A stretch of DNA of 10,141 nt from an uncultured Rubrobacteraceae bacterium (GTDB lineage: Bacteria > Actinomycetota > Rubrobacteria > Rubrobacterales > Rubrobacteraceae), in contig CADCUZ010000082.1 of assembly GCA_902806015.1 (NCBI GenBank), positions 1 to 10,141 on the forward strand, read 5' to 3'. Positions within the stretch are counted from its first letter, which is position 1. The number at the start of each line of letters is the position of its first letter. Positions 6,366-10,141 of this stretch are shown here, piece by piece. Position numbers and translations under genes: made by a program. The notes beneath the pieces are model-generated. The model made no database searches and had not been told where the DNA came from. It was given only the letters and a program-made list of their open reading frames with translations.

Positions 6366-7196
6366 TCAGGCGGTCAAAAAACCCTGCAGCAGGGAGAGAT
6401 ACGGCCCGGGCGCCTCGGCCTGCGCGTTGTGCCCGACGCCGGGGACGACGACGGTTCGTATCCGCGGGCAGGCGCCCTCCATGCGGCGGAGGATCCGGAC
6501 GAACTTCTCGTCGAGTTCCCCGGCGACGGCGAGCGCCGGGACTCGCAGGCCGAAAACCTCCCCCCACAGCGACGGCTGGCTGCCCGTCCCCATGCCCCGC
6601 AAAGATTTCGCCAGCTCGTTCGGATCGTTCTTTCTGCGCGCCTCCAACGTTCGCCGCAACAGCTCGCCGTCCCGCGCTAGCTGCGCGAAAAGCGGCTGCC
6701 GGTACCAGTCGCGCAAGAATTCCTCGAGGCCGCCAGCCTCCAGGCGGGCGGCCCTCCTCTCGTCGGCGGCCCGACGGCCGGCCCGCGCTTCCCCCTCTTC
6801 CAAACCCGGCGAGGCGGATTCGAGAAAGAGGCCGGAGCAGCGGTCGGGGTGTCGCAGCGCCAGGTAGAGGGCGAGCCGTCCGCCCATCGAGTAGCCGACG
6901 ATCACCGGTCGTTCTACGCCCAGGCCGTCCAGAATGCCCAGCAACGCACGCGTCGCCCCTTTGATGGTGTACGACTCGGGCGGAAGCCCCGTCGAGGCGC
7001 CATGCCCGGGCAAGTCCACGGCGATGGTGCGGTAGCGCCCTTCCAGCGCCGCCGTTGCCCCACGCCAATCCGCCGAGGAGCCCATGAAGCCGTGCAGGAA
7101 GAGCACCGCCGGACGCCGGGTGTCGCCGGCAGACGCGTGGTTCAGGTCGCGCAGGATGCGTCTCCTTGCGGAACGTAAGCGCCTCCGGTGCCCCAC
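6366..7196 (-). CDS. menH: 2-Succinyl-6-hydroxy-2,4-cyclohexadiene-1-carboxylate (SHCHC) synthase, alpha/beta hydrolase
   Basis: MenH removes pyruvate from the MenD product SEPHCHC to give SHCHC, the MenC substrate. The protein is an alpha/beta hydrolase: LFLHGFMGSSADW oxyanion region (32-44), DLPGHGAS (61-68), nucleophile S103 in GYSMGG, D229 in AGELDE and H256 in GVGHNAQ (numbered from GTG 7196). The cap helices between about 125 and 215 are rich in Arg and Glu. GTG 7196, 11 bp after menD, gives 276 residues and is the only ATG/GTG/TTG available, but it has no well-spaced ribosome site. A good AAGGAG lies inside this frame at 7162-7167, 7 nt before an in-frame CTG (7154), which would give 262 residues starting close to where homologues begin. 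The true start is therefore uncertain. The frame stays open upstream through menD, but that part is shadow sequence. The stop is TGA at 6366-6368. Confidence 0.9.
   Translation of the reverse strand: MGHRRRLRSARRRILRDLNHASAGDTRRPAVLFLHGFMGSSADWRGATAALEGRYRTIAVDLPGHGASTGLPPESYTIKGATRALLGILDGLGVERPVIVGYSMGGRLALYLALRHPDRCSGLFLESASPGLEEGEARAGRRAADERRAARLEAGGLEEFLRDWYRQPLFAQLARDGELLRRTLEARRKNDPNELAKSLRGMGTGSQPSLWGEVFGLRVPALAVAGELDEKFVRILRRMEGACPRIRTVVVPGVGHNAQAEAPGPYLSLLQGFLTA
7162..7167 (-). promoter_or_regulatory. AAGGAG ribosome site near the menH start, facing a CTG rather than ATG/GTG/TTG
   Basis: The minus strand reads AAGGAG, then ACGCATC, then an in-frame CTG at 7154. The spacing (7 nt) is ideal. 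No ATG, GTG or TTG lies at a usable distance in the menH frame, so this site either serves a rare CTG (or ATC at 7157) start or is unused. Confidence 0.4.
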
Positions 7197-7207
7197 AGCG
7201 CGGAACT

Positions 7208-8959
7208 TTAGCCCTCCCGCACCGCGGTCGCGACCTTCTCCAGCAGCTCCCGATGAACCGCCACGTTCCCTTCGCGGTCGGTGCGGACTTCTATCAGGGA
7301 CGGTCCGGCACCCAAACGGGCCGCGCGATACGCCGATAGGAACTCTTCCGCCGTCCCGGGACGCTGGTGGTCGAGGCCGAACATCGCCGCCGCGCCCCCG
7401 AAACCCACGCCCTGCGGCGTGCCGAAGAACGGCTCGAAGAAGCCCTCGTGCCGCGAGACCGGCAGGAACGAGAAAATCCCGCCGCCGTCGTTGTTGATGA
7501 CTACCACCGTGACGGGAAGGCCCCGCAGCATGGCGAGGGAGTTGAGGTCGTGCAAAAGCGCCAGGTCGCCTATGAGCAGGGTCACGGGCCCGCCGAAGCC
7601 CCGCGCGAAGCCGGCGGCCGTGGCGACGGTGCCGTCTATGCCGCTCGCCCCCCGATTCGCGGCGAGGGGAAGGCCCGCGCCGTCCGCGGCGGCGTAGGCG
7701 TCGAGGTCGCGCACCGGCATGCTGCTCGCGACGACGAGGCCGTGACCTTCGGGGGTGTCCCGCGAGACCAGCCGCGCCACCAGCGGCTCGTCGAGCCCGC
7801 CTCCCCCCGCGAATTGCCGGTCCAGCGCCGCGCCCGCCCCGGCCGAGGCCGCGCGCCAGTCGTCCAGCCACGAGGGGTCGACCGTTGGCGGGTTTTCGTG
7901 GGCCACGCGGGAGAGCGCGGCGCAGAAGTCCACGACGTCGGACTCGACGCTTTGGGTGACCGCGTGGCCGGGATCCAACCTGAAAGGGTTCTCCCGGACA
8001 ACCACGTAAGGGTCGGGGCGGCTACGGACGACGAACCCTTCCAAACGCTTACTCAAGGCCCTGCCGCCGACGTGCACCACCGCCTCAGGCTCGTGGCCCC
8101 TGGCGAAGGCCCCGTTCGCCAGCAGCGCGTCGTAGAAAGCGGCGTTTCCGCGGTCCCCGCCGAGGCGGACCTGCGAACCGACGTCCGGCAAGAGCGGCCA
8201 CCCCAGGGAGCGGGCGAGCTTCTCCACAGCCTCTCCCCGTTCGCGGGAGGCCAGCCTACCCGCGACGACGAGGCCGCGCCCGACCGGCCGCAACTCCTCC
8301 CAGAGCGCCCCGACCTCCGCCCCGCTCACTGCGGGCTTTGTGGCGGCGTATCGGGTGTAGGGAACCCCCTTCTCTTCCCAGCGCTCGGGGCCGGAAGGGG
8401 CCGCTTCGTCTTCGCCGAGATTGGGGATGAGGGGTTCGCGGAACATCAGGTTCAGGTGTACGGGGCCGCTCGGGGCACGCAGGGCTCGGTAGGCGGCTTG
8501 GTCAACGGTTGTCAGGACCGCGGCGGGGTCGACGTCGAGGCTGGGGGCGGGCAGGTCGAAGCGCCAGCGGACAAAGTTGCCGAAGATGTCCGGCTGGTCT
8601 ATCGTCTGGTTCGCGCCGGTCTGGCGGAGTTCGGGGGGGCGGTCGGCGGTCAGGAGGATCATGGGCACGCCGTCCGTCGCCGCCTCGACCACGGCGGGAA
8701 GGCCGTTTGCGGCCGCGGTGCCGGAGGTCGTGATCCAGGCCGCGGGATGCCCCGTGGCCCGCGCGTAGCCCAGCGCCGCGAACGCCGTTCCGCGCTCGTC
8801 GTAGTGGACAAGGCTCTCGGCCTTCCCGTTGGCGGCGAGCGCCGCCACCAGGGGGGTCGAGCGGGAGCCGGGCGCGACGCAGAAGAGACCCACGCCGCAG
8901 CGGAGGAGCTCCTCGACTACCAGGTACGCCCAGAGGCGGTTAGCGCGCGCGGTTTCCAA
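7208..8959 (-). CDS. menD: 2-Succinyl-5-enolpyruvyl-6-hydroxy-3-cyclohexene-1-carboxylate (SEPHCHC) synthase
   Basis: MenD is a thiamine-diphosphate enzyme that adds the succinic semialdehyde unit from 2-oxoglutarate to isochorismate. The 583-residue protein shows the complete signature: CVAPGSRSTPL (27-37) with S32 and R33, HYDERG (52-57) with the ThDP-activating glutamate E55, TTSGTAAANGLPAVVEA (77-93), TADRPPEL with R107, SSMPVRD (412-418), NRGASGIDG (435-443), and the ThDP/Mg motif starting GDLALLHDLNSL (464-475) and ending INNDGGGIFSFLP (488-500). Numbering and residues line up closely with E. coli MenD. The start is chosen as TTG 8959 (METARANRLWAYLVVEELL), which puts a usual short N-terminus before the first helix. 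Upstream codons in the same frame lie deep in menF and give unrelated, low-complexity sequence. The gene overlaps menF by 20 bp, so translation is likely coupled. No clear ribosome site is seen. Confidence 0.95.
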   Translation of the reverse strand: METARANRLWAYLVVEELLRCGVGLFCVAPGSRSTPLVAALAANGKAESLVHYDERGTAFAALGYARATGHPAAWITTSGTAAANGLPAVVEAATDGVPMILLTADRPPELRQTGANQTIDQPDIFGNFVRWRFDLPAPSLDVDPAAVLTTVDQAAYRALRAPSGPVHLNLMFREPLIPNLGEDEAAPSGPERWEEKGVPYTRYAATKPAVSGAEVGALWEELRPVGRGLVVAGRLASRERGEAVEKLARSLGWPLLPDVGSQVRLGGDRGNAAFYDALLANGAFARGHEPEAVVHVGGRALSKRLEGFVVRSRPDPYVVVRENPFRLDPGHAVTQSVESDVVDFCAALSRVAHENPPTVDPSWLDDWRAASAGAGAALDRQFAGGGGLDEPLVARLVSRDTPEGHGLVVASSMPVRDLDAYAAADGAGLPLAANRGASGIDGTVATAAGFARGFGGPVTLLIGDLALLHDLNSLAMLRGLPVTVVVINNDGGGIFSFLPVSRHEGFFEPFFGTPQGVGFGGAAAMFGLDHQRPGTAEEFLSAYRAARLGAGPSLIEVRTDREGNVAVHRELLEKVATAVREG

Positions 8960-10141
8960 GAAGGCCGAACGCCCCGGTGAAGTCCCCGATCTTCTGCTCC
9001 ACCTCGGCCCACTCCTCGTCGGGATCGGAGCCCGGGACGATCCCGGCCCCCGAGAAAAGGGCCAAAGTGCTTCCCCTGACGAGCCCAGACCGGATCCCGA
9101 CCGCAAACTCCGAAGCGTCCGCCCCGACCCACCCGATGGGCCCCGCGTACCACCCCCGGTCGAAGGGCTCCAACTCCCGGATACCCTCCAGTGCCGCCAC
9201 CCCCGGGTAACCCCCGACCGCGGGCGTGGGGTGAAGCGCCCGCAGCACCTCGGCGTCCGCGACGCCCTCCCGCAACTCCCCGCGCAACCGGGAGACGAGG
9301 TGACGCCGGCTCGCGAGCTTCATCTCCGAGACGCCGTCCTCGACATCCAGCCTGACGCATAGCGGCCGGAGCGCTTCCTCTATACCGACCTTCACGAACC
9401 TGTGCTCGGAGTGGTCCTTCTCGCTTCCCAGCAGCTCCTCCCGCAGCTCCCCGTCGGCCGCCGAAGAGGCGCCGCGCGGTCGGGTACCGGCGACGGCCTC
9501 GCTCCTCACGGAGCGCCCCTCCCGGCGGAAGAGCCTCTCGGGTGAGGCCCCGAGGAAGGCCGCCCCCTCCACCGGCTCGACGTAGAAGCGGAAGCAGTCC
9601 GGCGCCGCGTCCCTGAGCTCCTCCGCGAGAAGGAGGCCGTCCAGGTCTTCGCCGAAACCGAACACCGCCCGCCGCGCGAGCACGACCTTGCCCATACGCC
9701 CCTCCGAGAAGGCCGCGAGCGCCCGCCCGACGTTGCCCTCCCAGCCCTCGTGGTCGGGGGCGTCCTTCCGGTAGAGGGGTTCGGGCAGGGTTGCGTCCCG
9801 TCCCCCGGCAGGCGCCCGCAGGCCTTCTATCTGTCCGAGCACCTCTTCCTGCCGACTCGCGTCCCGGGCCAGCACGAGGTTGCACACCAACGTCGCCCCC
9901 TCCTCCCCGGCGTGCAGCTCGAAGCGGGGCAGGACGAAGCTGTACGAACCGAACGGCCCCCACTCCTCACTCGCTTCGCGCTCAGGATCGAAGCGACCTC
10001 CCCCGTAGTACCGAACTTCCCCATCGCCGGACTCCAGGAGGCGCTTACGCAGGACGTCGATGTCCCCGGGTCCATCGCCCGTCTGGAGGTCAGCGACGCC
10101 GACGGCTGAGATCTCGGCCCCGCCCTCCCGCCCGGACCAAA
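8940..10141 (-). CDS. menF: Isochorismate synthase, 5' end outside window
   Basis: This enzyme converts chorismate to isochorismate with Mg2+, the entry step to menaquinone. The frame is open from the TAA at 8940-8942 to the right edge, giving 399 residues with no start codon, so the N-terminus (probably some tens of residues) is missing. The segment upstream of the TTG at 9890 reads as true protein (RYYGGGRFDPE, EWGPFGSYSFVLPRFEL), so that TTG is not the start. Catalytic features in fragment numbering: K151 in GKVVLAR (general base), E201 in GASPERLF, AGTRPRG (217-223), E245 in HSEHRFV (metal), HPTPAVGGYP (303-312), GPIGWVGADASEFAVGIRSG (333-352) and GAGIVPGSDPDEEWAE with metal ligand E379. 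These match isochorismate synthases of the MenF/EntC/DhbC group. Siderophore-type homologues look alike, but overlap with menD indicates the menaquinone role. It is the first visible gene of the block; its promoter lies beyond the window. Confidence 0.94.
   Translation of the reverse strand, partial: WSGREGGAEISAVGVADLQTGDGPGDIDVLRKRLLESGDGEVRYYGGGRFDPEREASEEWGPFGSYSFVLPRFELHAGEEGATLVCNLVLARDASRQEEVLGQIEGLRAPAGGRDATLPEPLYRKDAPDHEGWEGNVGRALAAFSEGRMGKVVLARRAVFGFGEDLDGLLLAEELRDAAPDCFRFYVEPVEGAAFLGASPERLFRREGRSVRSEAVAGTRPRGASSAADGELREELLGSEKDHSEHRFVKVGIEEALRPLCVRLDVEDGVSEMKLASRRHLVSRLRGELREGVADAEVLRALHPTPAVGGYPGVAALEGIRELEPFDRGWYAGPIGWVGADASEFAVGIRSGLVRGSTLALFSGAGIVPGSDPDEEWAEVEQKIGDFTGAFGLLGNRAR

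Noticed and set aside
5521..6867. Plus-strand open frame of 448 codons across menB, the gap and the menH end
   Set aside because: It is antisense to two well-supported genes and shows no recognisable domain; stop codons are rare here because of high GC.
7197..7871. Extension of the menH frame upstream into menD
   Set aside because: The added residues are Arg/Gly-rich shadow translation of the menD C-terminal half; MenH homologues do not have such an extension.
7367..8980. Long plus-strand open frame (537 codons) opposite menD
   Set aside because: It lies wholly antisense to menD, whose catalytic motifs are complete. Its composition (rich in Arg, Gly, Val, Glu) is what the reverse of GC-rich codons gives, and no family motif is visible.
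8960..9106. Extension of menD upstream to 9106
   Set aside because: The extra 49 residues overlap menF and do not resemble MenD N-termini, while TTG 8959 gives the expected length.
9888..9890. TTG 9890 as the menF start
   Set aside because: The 83 codons upstream in the same frame are open and encode typical isochorismate synthase N-domain sequence up to the window edge.

Overview
The window is GC-rich bacterial DNA with tightly packed genes and many GTG/TTG starts. This fits a high-GC actinobacterium; a Rubrobacter-like lineage is my best guess from general protein character, not a proven assignment. Nearly everything from position 1201 to the right edge is one minus-strand block encoding the classical o-succinylbenzoate route of menaquinone (vitamin K2) synthesis. 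No RNA genes, CRISPR arrays, insertion sequences or phage genes were seen.

Left edge, plus strand (1-1188): the C-terminal end of a zinc-type medium-chain dehydrogenase is followed 9 bp later by a sugar phosphate isomerase/epimerase-like gene. This looks like the tail of a sugar or polyol catabolic operon. The isomerase gene is broken by two single-base insertions, one in a G-rich run (about 509-518) and one in a run of eight C (722-729). Removing one base at each site restores a 263-residue protein with its metal ligands intact, so either sequencing error or recent gene decay is possible.

Minus strand, read from the right edge in transcription order: menF (isochorismate synthase, 5' end beyond the window), menD (overlapping menF by 20 bp), menH, a 98-bp gap with a perfect TATAAT placed for a leaderless menB mRNA, menB, menC (4 bp after menB), a 103-bp gap, an ABC-F ATPase of the ribosome-associated type, and menE (4 bp after the ABC-F gene). 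Together MenF, MenD, MenH, MenC, MenE and MenB convert chorismate to 1,4-dihydroxy-2-naphthoyl-CoA. The thioesterase, prenyltransferase (MenA) and methyltransferase (MenG/UbiE) steps are not encoded here.

The odd points are the ABC-F gene inserted between menC and menE, a leader before it whose inverted repeat would pair with its Shine-Dalgarno sequence, the lack of a good start codon for menH, and near-identical stop/start junctions before menC and menE. I see no wholly new biological system. The ABC-F/menE arrangement and its leader are the best candidates for unrecorded biology.
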